From Kribbella italica (GTDB lineage Bacteria; Actinomycetota; Actinomycetes; Propionibacteriales; Kribbellaceae), in assembly GCF_014205135.1 (NCBI RefSeq), contig NZ_JACHMY010000001.1, forward strand, positions 3,038,001 through 3,102,000: a stretch of DNA of 64,000 nt, in the 5' to 3' direction. Shown here piece after piece: positions 36,059-47,935 of the stretch (position 1 is its first letter; each line of letters starts with the position of its first letter). The notes under the pieces were generated by a model. It saw only the letters and a list, made by a program, of their open reading frames with translations, did no database searches and was not told the DNA's origin. Both the position numbers and the translations under genes were made by a program.

Positions 36059-36109
36059 AACGCCGTGGGAATCTGTCAGGAGATTCCCACGGCGTTGTCA
36101 CTTTCCCAC
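36059..36109 (-). promoter_or_regulatory. Shared motif and perfect 16-bp stem-loop upstream of GH19 copy 2
   Basis: GTGGGAAAGTGAC (36109-36097, minus strand) directly precedes a perfect 16-bp inverted repeat (36059-36074 with 36081-36096, 6-nt loop), 31 bp before the GH19 start codon. The hairpin also lies 48 bp past the aspS stop, so it may instead serve as the aspS terminator. No T-run follows. Confidence 0.5.
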
Positions 36110-36144
36110 TGCCGAGAGCGTGTTGCTCAAGTGGACAACCGGGT

Positions 36145-37941
36145 CTAGCTCTTGGCGTCGGCCTTCGCCTCGGACTTGTCCTCCGGCTTGGCGTCCACGC
36201 CGGCCTCCTTGCGCTGCTCCGGGGTGATCGGCGCCGGCGCCGCGGTCAGCGGGTCGTAGCCGCCGCCGGACTTCGGGAACGCGATCACGTCCCGGATCGA
36301 GTCCGCGCCGGCCAGCAGCGCGGTGATCCGGTCCCAGCCGAACGCGATGCCGCCGTGCGGCGGGGCGCCGAACTTGAACGCGTCGAGCAGGAAGCCGAAC
36401 TTCTCGGTCGCCTCCTCGTCGGTCAGGCCCATCACCTTGAACACGCGCTTCTGCACGTCCTCGCGGTGGATACGGATCGACCCGCCACCGATCTCGTTGC
36501 CGTTGCAGACGATGTCGTACGCGTAGGCCAGCGCCGAGCCCGGGTCGGTGTCGAAGGTCGCCAGCGAGTCCGGCTTCGGCGAGGTGAACGCGTGGTGCAC
36601 GGCCGTCCAGGCGCCCGAACCGACGGCGACGTCACCGGCGGCGGTCGCGTCGTCGGCCGGCTCGAACAGCGGCGCGTCGACGACCCACAGGAACGACCAG
36701 GCCGACTCGTCGATCAGGCCGCCGCGACGGCCGATCTCCAGCCGGGCGGCACCGAGCAGCGCCCGCGAGCTCTTGACCGGGCCGGCCGCGAAGAAGATGC
36801 AGTCGCCCGGCTTGGCGCCGACGTGATCCGCGAGCCCCGCGCGCTCCTGCTCGGACAGGTTCTTGGCGACCGGGCCGCCCAGCTCGCCGTCCTGACCGAC
36901 CAGCACGTACGCCAGGCCCTTGGCGCCACGCTGCTTGGCCCAGTCCTGCCACGCGTCCAGCTGCTTGCGCGGCTGGTCCGCGCCGCCCGGCATCACGACG
37001 GCACCGACGTACTGCGCCTGGAAGACCCGGAACGGGGTGTCCTTGAAGTAGTCGGTGCACTCGACCAGCTCCAGGCCCATCCGCAGGTCGGGCTTGTCGG
37101 AGCCGAAGCGGGCCATCGCCTCGGCGTACGTCATCCGCTGGATCGGCGTCTGCACCTCGTGCCCGGCCAGCTTCCACAGCGCGACCAGGATCTCCTCGGA
37201 CAGCGCGATGATGTCGTCCTGGTCGACGAAGCTCATCTCGACGTCGAGCTGGGTGAACTCCGGCTGCCGGTCGGCGCGGAAGTCCTCGTCGCGGTAGCAG
37301 CGGGCGATCTGGTAGTACCGCTCCATGCCGGCCACCATCAGCAGCTGCTTGAACAGCTGCGGCGACTGCGGCAGCGCGTACCAGGACCCCGGCTGCAGGC
37401 GCGCCGGGACCAGGAAGTCGCGCGCGCCTTCCGGCGTCGACTTGGTCAGCGTCGGCGTCTCGATCTCGACGAAGTCGTGCTCGGCCAGGACGTCGCGAGC
37501 GGCCTTGTTCACCTTGCTGCGCAGGCGAAGCGCGGCCCCCGGGCCCTGACGGCGCAGGTCGAGGTACCGGTACTTGAGCCGGACCTCCTCGTTCACCGGC
37601 GTCGCGTGGTGCTCCTCGACCGGGAACGGCAGCGGCGCGGCCTCGCTGAGGACCTCGATCTCCTCGGTGATGATCTCGATCTCACCGGTCGGCAGGTCGG
37701 CGTTCGCGTTGCCCTCGGGGCGTGCCGCGACGGTGCCGACGATCTTCAGGCAGTACTCCGAGCGCAGGCCGTGCGCGGCCTCCTCGTCGCGGATGACCAC
37801 CTGGACGGTGCCGCTGGAGTCGCGCAGGTCGATGAACGCCACGCCGCCGTGATCGCGCCGCCGCGCCACCCAGCCCGCCAGGGTGACGGTCTGCCCGGTG
37901 TGCTCGGCCCTGAGCGAGCCGGCGGAATGGGTACGGATCAC
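36145..37941 (-). CDS. aspS: Aspartate--tRNA ligase (probably non-discriminating)
   Basis: 598-residue bacterial-type AspRS. An N-terminal OB fold ([22 protein letters not shown]) is followed by the class II core ([31 protein letters not shown]), the bacterial GAD insertion (~280-420) and motif 3 ([10 protein letters not shown]). In RRDHGG a His stands where discriminating enzymes usually have Leu, consistent with charging both tRNA-Asp and tRNA-Asn when Asn-tRNA is made by GatCAB; this is inferred. A Lys/Glu/Ala-rich tail (~570-598) is an actinobacterial extra. GTG 37941 overlaps the hisS stop (GTGA). Confidence 0.95.
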   Translation of the reverse strand: MIRTHSAGSLRAEHTGQTVTLAGWVARRRDHGGVAFIDLRDSSGTVQVVIRDEEAAHGLRSEYCLKIVGTVAARPEGNANADLPTGEIEIITEEIEVLSEAAPLPFPVEEHHATPVNEEVRLKYRYLDLRRQGPGAALRLRSKVNKAARDVLAEHDFVEIETPTLTKSTPEGARDFLVPARLQPGSWYALPQSPQLFKQLLMVAGMERYYQIARCYRDEDFRADRQPEFTQLDVEMSFVDQDDIIALSEEILVALWKLAGHEVQTPIQRMTYAEAMARFGSDKPDLRMGLELVECTDYFKDTPFRVFQAQYVGAVVMPGGADQPRKQLDAWQDWAKQRGAKGLAYVLVGQDGELGGPVAKNLSEQERAGLADHVGAKPGDCIFFAAGPVKSSRALLGAARLEIGRRGGLIDESAWSFLWVVDAPLFEPADDATAAGDVAVGSGAWTAVHHAFTSPKPDSLATFDTDPGSALAYAYDIVCNGNEIGGGSIRIHREDVQKRVFKVMGLTDEEATEKFGFLLDAFKFGAPPHGGIAFGWDRITALLAGADSIRDVIAFPKSGGGYDPLTAAPAPITPEQRKEAGVDAKPEDKSEAKADAKS

Positions 37942-39284
37942 GAGTTCTCCTGTGGGGTTTCGATGCTGGGTCGTACGTCGTGCTGCGGCGGGGTCCAGGT
38001 GGCCGGGTCGGCCGGGACCTGGTCGCCGCTGCGGATGTCCTTCACTGAGTCCTTGAGGGGCCCGTCCGCTGTGTTGCTGAACCAGACGAACGGGATGCCG
38101 CGACGGTCCGCGAACTTGATCTGCTTGCCGAACTTGGCCGCGGCCGGCGCGACCTCGACCGGGATGCCCCGCGCGCGCAGCGCCGCGGCGGTCCGCATCG
38201 CCTCGGCGCGGTCCTCCTCGGCGGTCAACGCGATCAGCACGGCGGTCGGCGTACTGCGGCTGCCCTTGACCAGGCCCTGGCTGACCAGCCGGTGCACCAG
38301 CCGGGAGACACCGATCGAGATCCCCACACCGGGGTACGTCGTCTTGCCGTCGGACGCGAGCGCGTCGTACCGGCCACCGCCGCCGACCGAGCCGAACGAC
38401 TCCTGGCCGACCAGGTAGATCTCGTAGACGGCGCCGGTGTAGTAGTCCAGACCGCGGGCGATCCGCAGGTCGGCCATCAGCAGGCCGGGCGCGTGCTCGG
38501 CCGCGGCGGCCATCACCTGGCTGAGCTGCTCCAGGCCCTCGTCGAGGATCTCGTGCTCGACGCCGAGCGCCCGCACCTGCTCCACGAACGACGTGTCGGT
38601 GCTGGAGATGTCGGCCAGCTGAACCGCCAGCCTGGCCTGCTTGTCACTCGCACCGGACTCGACCAGGCGCTCGACGACCTTGTCGGGGCCGATCTTGTCG
38701 ATCTTGTCGACGATCCGCAGCACGGTGGTCACGTCGTCCAGGCCGAGCCCACGGTAGAACCCCTCGGGGATCTTGCGGTTGTTGACCTTGATCACGAACT
38801 CCGGCACCGGCAGCTTGCGCAGCGCGTCGGCGATCACCAGCGGCAGCTCGACCTCGTAGTGGTTCGGCAGCTCGCCGCTGTCGACGACGTCGATGTCGGC
38901 CTGGGTGAACTCGCGGTACCGGCCTTCCTGCGGGCGCTCACCACGCCAGACCTTCTGCACCTGGTACCGGCGGAAGGGGAAGGCCAGCTTGCCGGCGTGC
39001 TCCAGCACGTACCGCGCGAACGGCACGGTCAGGTCGAAGTGCAGCCCGAGGCCGGGGCCGTCGTCGTCGGGGCCGGCCGCGAGCCGGCGTACGCCGTAGA
39101 TCTCCTTGTCCGCGTCCTCGCCCTGGTTCGACAGCCGCTCGACCGGCTCGACCGCGCGGGTCTCGAGCGAGGCGAAACCGTGCAGCTCGAACGTCTCCCG
39201 GATCGAGTCGAGGAACCGCAGCTCGACGATCCGGTCGGCGGGAAGGAATTCGGGGAACCCACTGATCGGGGTCACCTTGCTCAT
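37938..39284 (-). CDS. hisS: Histidine--tRNA ligase
   Basis: 448-residue class II synthetase. Motifs: [52 protein letters not shown], and the histidine-specific [12 protein letters not shown] (~residue 295), GGGRYD, then an anticodon-binding domain (~350-430). ATG 39284 is chosen ([15 protein letters not shown]); upstream codons in frame overlap the MBL gene. It is coupled to aspS by a GTGA overlap and lies 4 bp past the MBL-fold gene, forming an MBL-hisS-aspS operon. Confidence 0.95.
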   Translation of the reverse strand: MSKVTPISGFPEFLPADRIVELRFLDSIRETFELHGFASLETRAVEPVERLSNQGEDADKEIYGVRRLAAGPDDDGPGLGLHFDLTVPFARYVLEHAGKLAFPFRRYQVQKVWRGERPQEGRYREFTQADIDVVDSGELPNHYEVELPLVIADALRKLPVPEFVIKVNNRKIPEGFYRGLGLDDVTTVLRIVDKIDKIGPDKVVERLVESGASDKQARLAVQLADISSTDTSFVEQVRALGVEHEILDEGLEQLSQVMAAAAEHAPGLLMADLRIARGLDYYTGAVYEIYLVGQESFGSVGGGGRYDALASDGKTTYPGVGISIGVSRLVHRLVSQGLVKGSRSTPTAVLIALTAEEDRAEAMRTAAALRARGIPVEVAPAAAKFGKQIKFADRRGIPFVWFSNTADGPLKDSVKDIRSGDQVPADPATWTPPQHDVRPSIETPQENS

Positions 39285-39288
39285 TGCT

Positions 39289-39969
39289 TTAACTCTCCAG
39301 GTCCTGCAGGTAGGGGTTGGTCGCCTTCTCCCGGCCGATGGTCGTCTGGCCACCATGACCCGGCAGGACGACGATCTCGTCGCGCATCGGGAGGATCTTG
39401 GTGGCCAACGTATGCAGCATCGTCGGATGGTCGCCGCCGGGCAGGTCCGTGCGCCCGATCGACCCGGCGAACAGCACGTCCCCGGAGAACAGGACGGCGG
39501 GGACGTCCTCCGGTCCGTCGTACGGCGTGGTGAAGGTGACCGAGCCGCGGGTGTGCCCGGGCGTGTGGTCGACGGTGAACTGCAACCCGGCCAGCTCGAG
39601 CGCCTGGCCGTCCTTCAGCTCGGCGACGTCGTCCGGCTCGGCGAACTTGTGGTCACCGCCGAGCAGCATCCGCGCGCTCTCGGCGCTGATCCCGGCCATC
39701 GGGTCAGCCAGCAGGTGGCGGTCGTCGGCGTGGATCCAGGCGGTGCTGTCGTAGGTGCCGCAGACCGGCAGGACCGAGAACATGTGGTCGATGTGACCGT
39801 GCGTGAGCAGGACGGCGACCGGCTTGAGCTTGTTCTCCCGGACCACCTGGTCGACGCCGCTCGCGGCGTCCTGACCGGGGTCGATCACGATGCACTCAGC
39901 GCCCTGGCCGGTGGCGACCACGTAGCAGTTCGTACCCCACGACCCCGCGGGGAACCCGGCGATGAGCAC
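39289..39969 (-). CDS. MBL-fold hydrolase (glyoxalase II-like)
   Basis: 226-residue metallo-beta-lactamase-fold protein with LLTHGHIDHMFSV (THxHxDH; two-zinc site), VDHTPGHTRGSV (third His), VLFSGDVLF (bridging Asp) and VVLPGHGGQTTIG (final His). It resembles hydroxyacylglutathione-hydrolase-like proteins found before hisS in actinobacteria. Start is GTG 39969 (VLIAGFPAGSWGTN); upstream codons in frame lack family sequence. It leads the MBL-hisS-aspS operon. Its natural substrate is not known; actinobacterial thiols such as mycothiol conjugates are possible. Confidence 0.9.
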   Translation of the reverse strand: MLIAGFPAGSWGTNCYVVATGQGAECIVIDPGQDAASGVDQVVRENKLKPVAVLLTHGHIDHMFSVLPVCGTYDSTAWIHADDRHLLADPMAGISAESARMLLGGDHKFAEPDDVAELKDGQALELAGLQFTVDHTPGHTRGSVTFTTPYDGPEDVPAVLFSGDVLFAGSIGRTDLPGGDHPTMLHTLATKILPMRDEIVVLPGHGGQTTIGREKATNPYLQDLES

Positions 39970-40204
39970 GACTGACCTTCCTGAACGGGTGCGGGACCAT
40001 CCAAGGTTACCGGTCGTCCGACCCCGATCTCGCACCGGATTGTGACGCAACACCGTTGCGCGGAGGCGGGGAGTTTGTGATTGTTCAGTGATAGCTGTCG
40101 GGACAAGCTCCCGACGCGCCCAGGGCAGCCCTGTTCACCTGGTTGAACCACGGGCCGACCAGAATGGGCACGAGCGCAGTGCATACCGCCGGAAGGGGCG
40201 AGTT

Positions 40205-41431
40205 GTGGCCGAGGAAAGCTGGGGCCGGGTAGCAGACGACGGAACGGTGTTCGTCCGGACCAAGGACGGCGAGCGGACGGTCGGCCAGTGGCCGGACGCG
40301 AACCCGGAGGAGGCCCTGGCCTTCTACACCCGGCGGTACGACGCGCTGGCGTTCGAGGTGGACCTGCTCGAGAAGCGGGTGCAGGCCGGCACGGTGTCAC
40401 CCGACGACGCCCGCGCCGCGGTGAAGAAGGTGACCAGCTCGATCACCGACGCCCAGGCGGTCGGCGATCTCGACGGTCTCCTCACCCGGCTCGAGGCCCT
40501 CACCCCGCTGGTCGCCCAGCAGCGCGAGAAGAAGAAGGCCGAGCGCGCGGCGAAGGTCGAGGAGGCCCGCGAGGCCAAGACCAAGATCGCCACCGAGGCC
40601 GAGACGATCGCCGCCGGCACCGACTGGCGGCACGGCGTGACCCGGCTGCGCGAGCTGCTCGACGAGTGGAAGGCGCTACCGCGCCTCGACAAGTCGAGCG
40701 ACGACGAGCTGTGGCACCGGTTCTCGTCGGCGCGGACGACGTACACGCGGCACCGCAAGCAGCACTTCGCCGAGCTGTCCTCCAAGCGCGACGAGGCCGC
40801 GACCGTGAAGGAGCGGCTGGCCGCCGAGGCCGAGACGATCGCGACGTCGACCGACTGGGGCCCGACGTCGGGCCGCTTCCGCGACCTGATGCGCCAGTGG
40901 AAGGCCGCCGGCCCCGCGCCGCGCGAGGTCGACGACAAACTGTGGGCCCGCTTCCGCAGCGCCCAGGACACCTTCTTCGGCGCGCGCGACGCCGTACAGG
41001 CCGAGGAGAACGTCGAGCAGCAGGCCAACCTGCAGGCCAAGGAAGCCCTCCTGGTCGAGATCGAGGCGATCCTGCCCGTCAACGACGCCAAGGCCGCCCG
41101 CGACCAGCTCCGCGGCCTGCTCGACCGCTGGGACGAGATCGGCAAGGTCCCCCGCGACTCGATGCGCTCCATCGACGGCCGCCTGCGCGCCGTAGAACAG
41201 GCCGTCAAGTCCGCCGAGGACGAGGTCTGGAACAACACCAACCCCGAGGCACGGGCCCGCGCCGAGGCCACGGTCAAACAGCTCCAGTCCCTCATCACCG
41301 ACCTGGAGAAACAAGCCACCAAGCACGAGTCCCAAGGCAACGCCCGCAAGGCCAAAGAAGCCCGAGAAGCCATCGCCGCCCGCCGCGAATGGCTCACCCA
41401 GGCCCAGAACGCACTGTCAGACTTCAGCTGA
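40205..41431 (+). CDS. DUF349 coiled-coil protein
   Basis: 408-residue cytoplasmic protein with several DUF349 repeats (units such as DWGPTSGRFRDLMRQWKAAGPAPREVDDKLWARFRSAQDTFF, ~residues 130-345) and long charged coiled-coil stretches (EKKKAERAAKVEEAREAKTK; VEQQANLQAKEALLVE). Function unknown; the family is common next to relA/hisS in actinobacteria. GTG 40205 has a GGAAGGGG-like site (40191-40198); the frame upstream to 40088 lacks family sequence. It is followed by a long hairpin. Confidence 0.88.
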   Translation: MAEESWGRVADDGTVFVRTKDGERTVGQWPDANPEEALAFYTRRYDALAFEVDLLEKRVQAGTVSPDDARAAVKKVTSSITDAQAVGDLDGLLTRLEALTPLVAQQREKKKAERAAKVEEAREAKTKIATEAETIAAGTDWRHGVTRLRELLDEWKALPRLDKSSDDELWHRFSSARTTYTRHRKQHFAELSSKRDEAATVKERLAAEAETIATSTDWGPTSGRFRDLMRQWKAAGPAPREVDDKLWARFRSAQDTFFGARDAVQAEENVEQQANLQAKEALLVEIEAILPVNDAKAARDQLRGLLDRWDEIGKVPRDSMRSIDGRLRAVEQAVKSAEDEVWNNTNPEARARAEATVKQLQSLITDLEKQATKHESQGNARKAKEAREAIAARREWLTQAQNALSDFS

Positions 41432-41436
41432 CCTGT

Positions 41437-41475
41437 GGATGACTGAAAGCACCCACCGGGTGCTTTCAGTCATCC
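41437..41475. terminator. Long perfect hairpin after the DUF349 gene
   Basis: An 18-bp perfect inverted repeat (outer GGATGACTGAAAGCACCC; loop ACC) starts 5 bp after the DUF349 stop. It ends only 7 bp before the next gene's ATG. It should stop the DUF349 transcript; it may also hide the following ribosome-binding region in readthrough RNA. No T-run is seen. Confidence 0.75.
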
Positions 41476-41482
41476 TGCGGTG

Positions 41483-42331
41483 ATGCTCCCGTACGACGCT
41501 CCGCTGTACTTCTGCGGCCTGCCTTTCACAGGCCGCCAGGTCGGTCGCAAACTCCACTGGCTGCTGAGCTCCGGCGACATCCGGCCGGTCCTCAAAGGCG
41601 CGTACGTCGACGCCCGCGTCCCCGACTCCCCCGAACTCCGCGCCGCAGCCGTCGCACTCCTGCTCCCACCCGAAACCGCCGCCTGCGGCCGAACGGCCGC
41701 GTGGATCCACGGCATCAACACCACAGCCCTTGGCGAGTCCAAGGAACCCGGTCTGCACTGGACCACTGAGCCAACCGAGACCGTCGAACTTGCAGGACTC
41801 CAAGTCACAGCCCCCGCGTCCACTGCCATAGCCCTCGCGACTCACCTGCCTCGTCCGTTCGCTCTTTCGGCCGTCGACGCGATCCTCCGTTCCGGCGCCA
41901 CCGACCTGCCGACACTCCACACCCTCGCAGCCGCCAACGACCACCCCCGCGGCTATCAGGCCCGCCAGATCGTCGGTTACGCCGACCCTCGCGCCGAGTC
42001 CCCCGGCGAGTCCTGGCTGCGCCTCCGCCTGCTGGACGCCGGCTTCCCGCGCCCGACCCTGCAGGTTCAGGTCAGCAGGTACCGCCTCGACCTCGCCTAC
42101 CCCACCCCGCTAGAAGACGGCCGCCGCCTGGGCCTTGAGTACGACAGCGACCGCTGGCACTCCCGCCCCCGCCAGCAAGCCCGCGACGAACGCCGCCAGG
42201 ACGAACTCGCCAAACTCGGCTGGCACATCATCTCCGTCCGCCGCCCCGACCTCTGGGGCCGCTACCCCGCCCTGGAACTTGCCGTAGGCAGCTACCTCAG
42301 CCAACAACCCCGCCTCCCCCGCCGCTGGTAG
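41483..42331 (+). CDS. DUF559/Vsr-like protein with AbiEi-type N-terminus
   Basis: 282-residue cytoplasmic protein. Residues ~1-160 resemble the AbiEi/winged-helix N-terminal part often found before DUF559-like domains (LHWLLSSGDIRPVLKGAYVDARVPDSPELRAAAVALLL). The C-terminal ~115 residues have the Vsr/DUF559 endonuclease-fold pattern: SPGESWLRLRLLDAGFPRPTLQVQV, YRLDLAYP with Asp, LGLEYDSDRWHSRP, RRQDELAKLGWHIISVRRPDL. ATG 41483 follows a GTG at 41480; the spacing from any ribosome binding site is poor and the start lies at the foot of a hairpin. The first copy of a 27-bp repeat overlaps the stop codon. Role unknown; some relatives act in defence. Confidence 0.72.
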   Translation: MLPYDAPLYFCGLPFTGRQVGRKLHWLLSSGDIRPVLKGAYVDARVPDSPELRAAAVALLLPPETAACGRTAAWIHGINTTALGESKEPGLHWTTEPTETVELAGLQVTAPASTAIALATHLPRPFALSAVDAILRSGATDLPTLHTLAAANDHPRGYQARQIVGYADPRAESPGESWLRLRLLDAGFPRPTLQVQVSRYRLDLAYPTPLEDGRRLGLEYDSDRWHSRPRQQARDERRQDELAKLGWHIISVRRPDLWGRYPALELAVGSYLSQQPRLPRRW

Positions 42332-42461
42332 CAGGCACGCCCGCCATTCGGCTGGTAGTAGGGCACGCCCACCGTTCGACAGGTGATGGGGTACGCCCAC
42401 CGTTCGACTGGTTGTGGGCTCGCCCGCCGTTCAGTTGATGGTGGGCACGCTGGCCGTTCAG
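42325..42461. repeat. Five degenerate 27/28-bp tandem repeats
   Basis: Units start near CTGGTAGCAGGC (42325), CTGGTAGTAGGGC (42352), CAGGTGATGGGGT (42380), CTGGTTGTGGGCT (42408) and TTGATGGTGGGCA (42435); each ends in CCGTTCGA/CCGTTCAG. Mixed 27/28 lengths rule out a protein-coding repeat. The first unit overlaps the end of the DUF559-like gene, so the array was probably generated from, or inserted at, that point. No spacer-repeat regularity of CRISPR. Confidence 0.75.
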
Positions 42462-43075
42462 CACGCGTAGCCGCCGGCTGAGGCGTCCGCATGCTCCCAC
42501 CGCCGGCGAAGACACAGCCAAACCTCCGTGGCGCGTCGCGGCGCCGATCGTCGTACCGGTCCTCAAACCGCTCAACCTGCCCTCGACGCGAGGGTCTCTG
42601 CCCGAGCGGAACCCTGCCCCAGTCGTCCTGGGTCGAGATTGCATCCACCCCGCCGCGGCGCGTTCACCAACGCTGGATGGCCTGGGAGGTGGATCGCCAG
42701 TCAGTTTGTTCAGCACGCGGGCCGGGACACGTGGCCAGGCAAAGTCGCGCGCGCGAGGTCGTAGCTCACCACCGTCCCGCCGTGCAGCCAGACGTCCGGC
42801 CCGGGGTGCGGTCTCGGGTGGGGGCGGGGTGGCACTGCAGTACTGACTTCACGACGACGCTCCAGGCGATCGCTCCTCGCCGTACGGCGATCGTCCGCGC
42901 CGACGTCGGCGGCTCGTCGCATCGCCAGGGGCCGTGGTTGTGGGGAGGCTGTTGTGGGCAGGGGGCAATCGCGGTGGCGGGTGTGGTGGCTGTCGCGGGG
43001 GCAGGGCGATTTATGCCTATGTCGGCGCCCTTGCGGCGGCGGCGTGCTGGTAGTTGCTTCAGGCATCTAAAGGCG
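42462..43075. other. Gene-poor region between repeat array and LysR remnant
   Basis: No frame shows a recognisable domain, a credible start with ribosome binding site or a consistent product. A 62-residue-long segment (PPWRVAAPIVVPVLKPLNLP) around 42520 has protein-like composition but no family I know. I interpret the region as decayed DNA flanking the repeats and the LysR fragment. Confidence 0.45.
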
Positions 43076-43594
43076 CTGCCGCACGGTGTGGACGCCTGGG
43101 AGCTCGGCCGCGACCGCTTGGTCGCCACGGTCGCACCGGACCATCCCCTGGCCGGCGAATCAGCCGTCAGCCTGAGCAGGCTTGCCTCCGAGGTCTTCGT
43201 GGACCTCCCGGCCAGGACGGCGGGACGCGCGCAGACCGATCAGGCGTTCGCGGCCGCCGGTCTCACCCGCGACGTCGCCTACGAGGTGACCAACGCCGAC
43301 TTCATCGCCCGGCTGGTCGTCGACGGCCTCGGCATCGCGCTGCTCCCGTCGGCCTACGTGCCGCAGCTCAGCGGGATCACGACGATCGAGGTCACCGACG
43401 CCCCCGGCCGCGTCGAGTACGTCGTCTGGAACCGCTTCACCCGTACGCCGGCCGCCGAGGCCTTCCTCGCCGACCTCGACCGTGGCGACGCACCGGCCCC
43501 GAGGCGGCAGCAGGAGACTGAGGAACGCCGCACAGTCGCGCGAATGCGGCGTACCGGCCCGGCCGCGGTTCGACCATGTCGCCGGCCGGCGTGA
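43076..43594 (+). pseudogene. C-terminal fragment of a LysR-family regulator
   Basis: The frame from 43076 reads LPHGVDAWELGRDRLVATVAPDHPLAGES, VFVDLPARTAGRAQTDQAFAAAGL, FIARLVVDGLGIALLPSAY and VWNRFTRTPAAEAFLADL. This is the second half of a LysR co-inducer domain. The HTH and first subdomain are absent upstream, where the sequence is low in coding character. The last ~25 residues are not family-like. The open frame upstream to 42491 contains no recognisable protein sequence. Confidence 0.72.
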
Positions 43595-43706
43595 TCGGTG
43601 CGGGTGGGCGGCGGCTGCCGGTGTCGACGACGCGCCCGGCGCCTGTGGAGGTGGAAGGCCCGCCACAGGACCCGGAGTGGGCGAGAACCAGCACCACCGG
43701 TCGCCG

Positions 43707-46097
<2,391 letters not shown>

Positions 46098-46197
46098 GTT
46101 GTGTCCCTCCGCCGACAGACCACCAGTCTAGGGGGTCCCGACCAGCGAGGTGGACACGGCCTGTGGACAACACGCCGATTTGACGAACCGTCCGACT

Positions 46198-46737
46198 TCA
46201 GACAGTGACGAGAGCATCCACGCGCTCGTCGGCCAGCCGCTTGCGGCCGGGCAGGAACGACAGCTCGATCAGTACGGCGGTACCGGCCACGTCGGCCCCA
46301 CAGCGCCGGATCAGCCGCAGGCACGCCTCGACCGTGCCGCCGGTGGCCAGCACGTCGTCGATCACCAGCACCCGGTCGCCCGGCGCGAACGCGTCCTGGT
46401 GCACCTCGATCGTCGCCTCGCCGTACTCCAGCGCGTACGACTCCGCGTACGTCGCCGCCGGCAGCTTGCCCTGCTTGCGGACCGGGACGAACCCGGCCCC
46501 GAGCGCCAGCGCGACCGGGGCGGCCAGGATGAAGCCGCGGGCCTCGATCCCGACCACCTTGTCGACCACGACCTCGCCGTCGTCGTCCTTGCCGAACGCG
46601 GCCATCGCCTCGACCACCTGGGTGAACCCGGTGTGGTCGGCCAGCAGGGGGGTGATGTCCTTGAACAGCACCCCCGGCTGCGGGTAGTCCGGGATGTCGC
46701 GGATGCCCTGGGTCAGGACCTCATCCAGCGAGCGCAT
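46198..46737 (-). CDS. apt: Adenine phosphoribosyltransferase
   Basis: 179-residue type I PRTase forming AMP from adenine and PRPP. It has IRDIPDYPQPGVLFKDITPLLAD at the start, GIEARGFILAAPVALALGAGFVPVRKQGKLP, and the PRPP loop VLVIDDVLATGGT (~residue 121). ATG 46737 begins the family N-terminus; the frame upstream overlaps secF sequence end. It sits between secF and rel, as in many actinobacteria. Confidence 0.95.
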   Translation of the reverse strand: MRSLDEVLTQGIRDIPDYPQPGVLFKDITPLLADHTGFTQVVEAMAAFGKDDDGEVVVDKVVGIEARGFILAAPVALALGAGFVPVRKQGKLPAATYAESYALEYGEATIEVHQDAFAPGDRVLVIDDVLATGGTVEACLRLIRRCGADVAGTAVLIELSFLPGRKRLADERVDALVTV

Positions 46738-46759
46738 CAGCAACCCTTCGTCAACGTGT

Positions 46760-47935
46760 TCACTTGCCGCGCTTGGAGCGCGGCTTACGGCTCGGCTGCG
46801 GCCGGCCGGCCGCACCGGTCGACTTCACCGGGCGGCTCGACGGCACCGGCGTACCGGCCTTGGGCCGGTCCTGAGGCCGTACGGCGGTCGCCGTGCCGCC
46901 GCCGCCGACCAGCGCGGCGGCGGGAGCCGCGGCGGCAGCGGCCGAACCGCTCTGCTGGGCCCGCTTGGCGAGCACCCGGCGGCGCAGCGCCTGCATGCCC
47001 GGCTCGCGCTCCTTGAAGGTGGCCAGCAGCGCCGGGGCGATGAAGACCGAGGAGTACGCGCCGACGGCGATGCCGACGAACAGCGCCAGCGACAGGTCCT
47101 TCAGCGGACCGGTGCCGAGCACGACCGTGCCGACGACGAGGATCGACCCGACCGGCATCAGCGCGATCAGCGTGGTGTTGATCGACCGGACGACGGTCTG
47201 GTTGACGGCCAGGTTGGTCGCGTCGCTGTAGGTGAAGCGGTTCGAGCCGGTGATGCCGCGGGTGTTCTCGCGGACCTTGTCGAAGACCACGACGGTGTCG
47301 TACAGCGAGTAGCCGAGGATCGTCAGGACGCCGATCACGGTGGCCGGGGTCACGTCGAACCCGATCAGCGCGTAAACGCCGACCGTGATCAGGACGTCGT
47401 GCAGCAGCGCGATGATCGCGGCCATCGAGGCCTTGGGTTCGCGGAAGTAGATCCAGATCACTCCGAAGACCAGGACCAGGAAGACGATCAGCGCGAGCAC
47501 GGCCTTGTTCGCGATCTGGTCACCCCAGGAGGCGCCGATCTGCGACGTACTGACCTGGTTCTCCGCGACGCCTGCCTGGTCGGCGATCGCGACCCGGACC
47601 TTGGTGATGTCGTCCTGGCTCAGCGGCCGGGTCTGGATCCGGACCTTGTCGCTGCCGACCGTGGTGACGACCGGGTCGCCGAGGTCCTGGGCGTTGGTCG
47701 CCTTCACCGCGTTGGTGAAGTCGTCGATGGTGCTGTCGGTGACCTTGACCGACGTCTGGTACTCGGTGCCGCCCTTGAACTCGATGCCCAGCGCGAGGCC
47801 GCGGACGGCCAGGCCGATCACCGAGACGGCGACCAGGATCAGCGAGACGGTGAACCACACCTTGCGCTTGCCGATGAAGTCGTAGGAGACCTCACCGCGG
47901 TGCAGCTTCGCACCGATGTTTCCGAGCTTCGACAT
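46760..47935 (-). CDS. secF: Protein translocase subunit SecF
   Basis: 391-residue SecF. Six transmembrane segments are visible (FTVSLILVAVSVIGLAV near the start; SWGDQIANKAVLALIVFLVLVFGVIWIYF; helices at ~170-330). KGGTEYQTSVKV begins the P4-like domain. SLYDTVVVFDKVREN and the RSINTTLIALMPVGSIL helix are SecF signatures. The C-terminal ~75 residues are Ala/Pro/Arg/Lys-rich and cytoplasmic. ATG 47935 overlaps the secD stop by one base (TGATG). SecDF uses the proton gradient to pull proteins across after SecA. Confidence 0.94.
   Translation of the reverse strand: MSKLGNIGAKLHRGEVSYDFIGKRKVWFTVSLILVAVSVIGLAVRGLALGIEFKGGTEYQTSVKVTDSTIDDFTNAVKATNAQDLGDPVVTTVGSDKVRIQTRPLSQDDITKVRVAIADQAGVAENQVSTSQIGASWGDQIANKAVLALIVFLVLVFGVIWIYFREPKASMAAIIALLHDVLITVGVYALIGFDVTPATVIGVLTILGYSLYDTVVVFDKVRENTRGITGSNRFTYSDATNLAVNQTVVRSINTTLIALMPVGSILVVGTVVLGTGPLKDLSLALFVGIAVGAYSSVFIAPALLATFKEREPGMQALRRRVLAKRAQQSGSAAAAAAPAAALVGGGGTATAVRPQDRPKAGTPVPSSRPVKSTGAAGRPQPSRKPRSKRGK

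Noticed and set aside
42325..42461. CRISPR-like array
   Set aside because: Units are adjacent without spacers, vary in length and are degenerate; no cas genes are nearby.
42491..43594. A 367-residue plus-strand gene ending in LysR-like sequence
   Set aside because: Only the last half has LysR character; the first ~195 residues have no coding pattern or HTH, so a remnant is the better reading.
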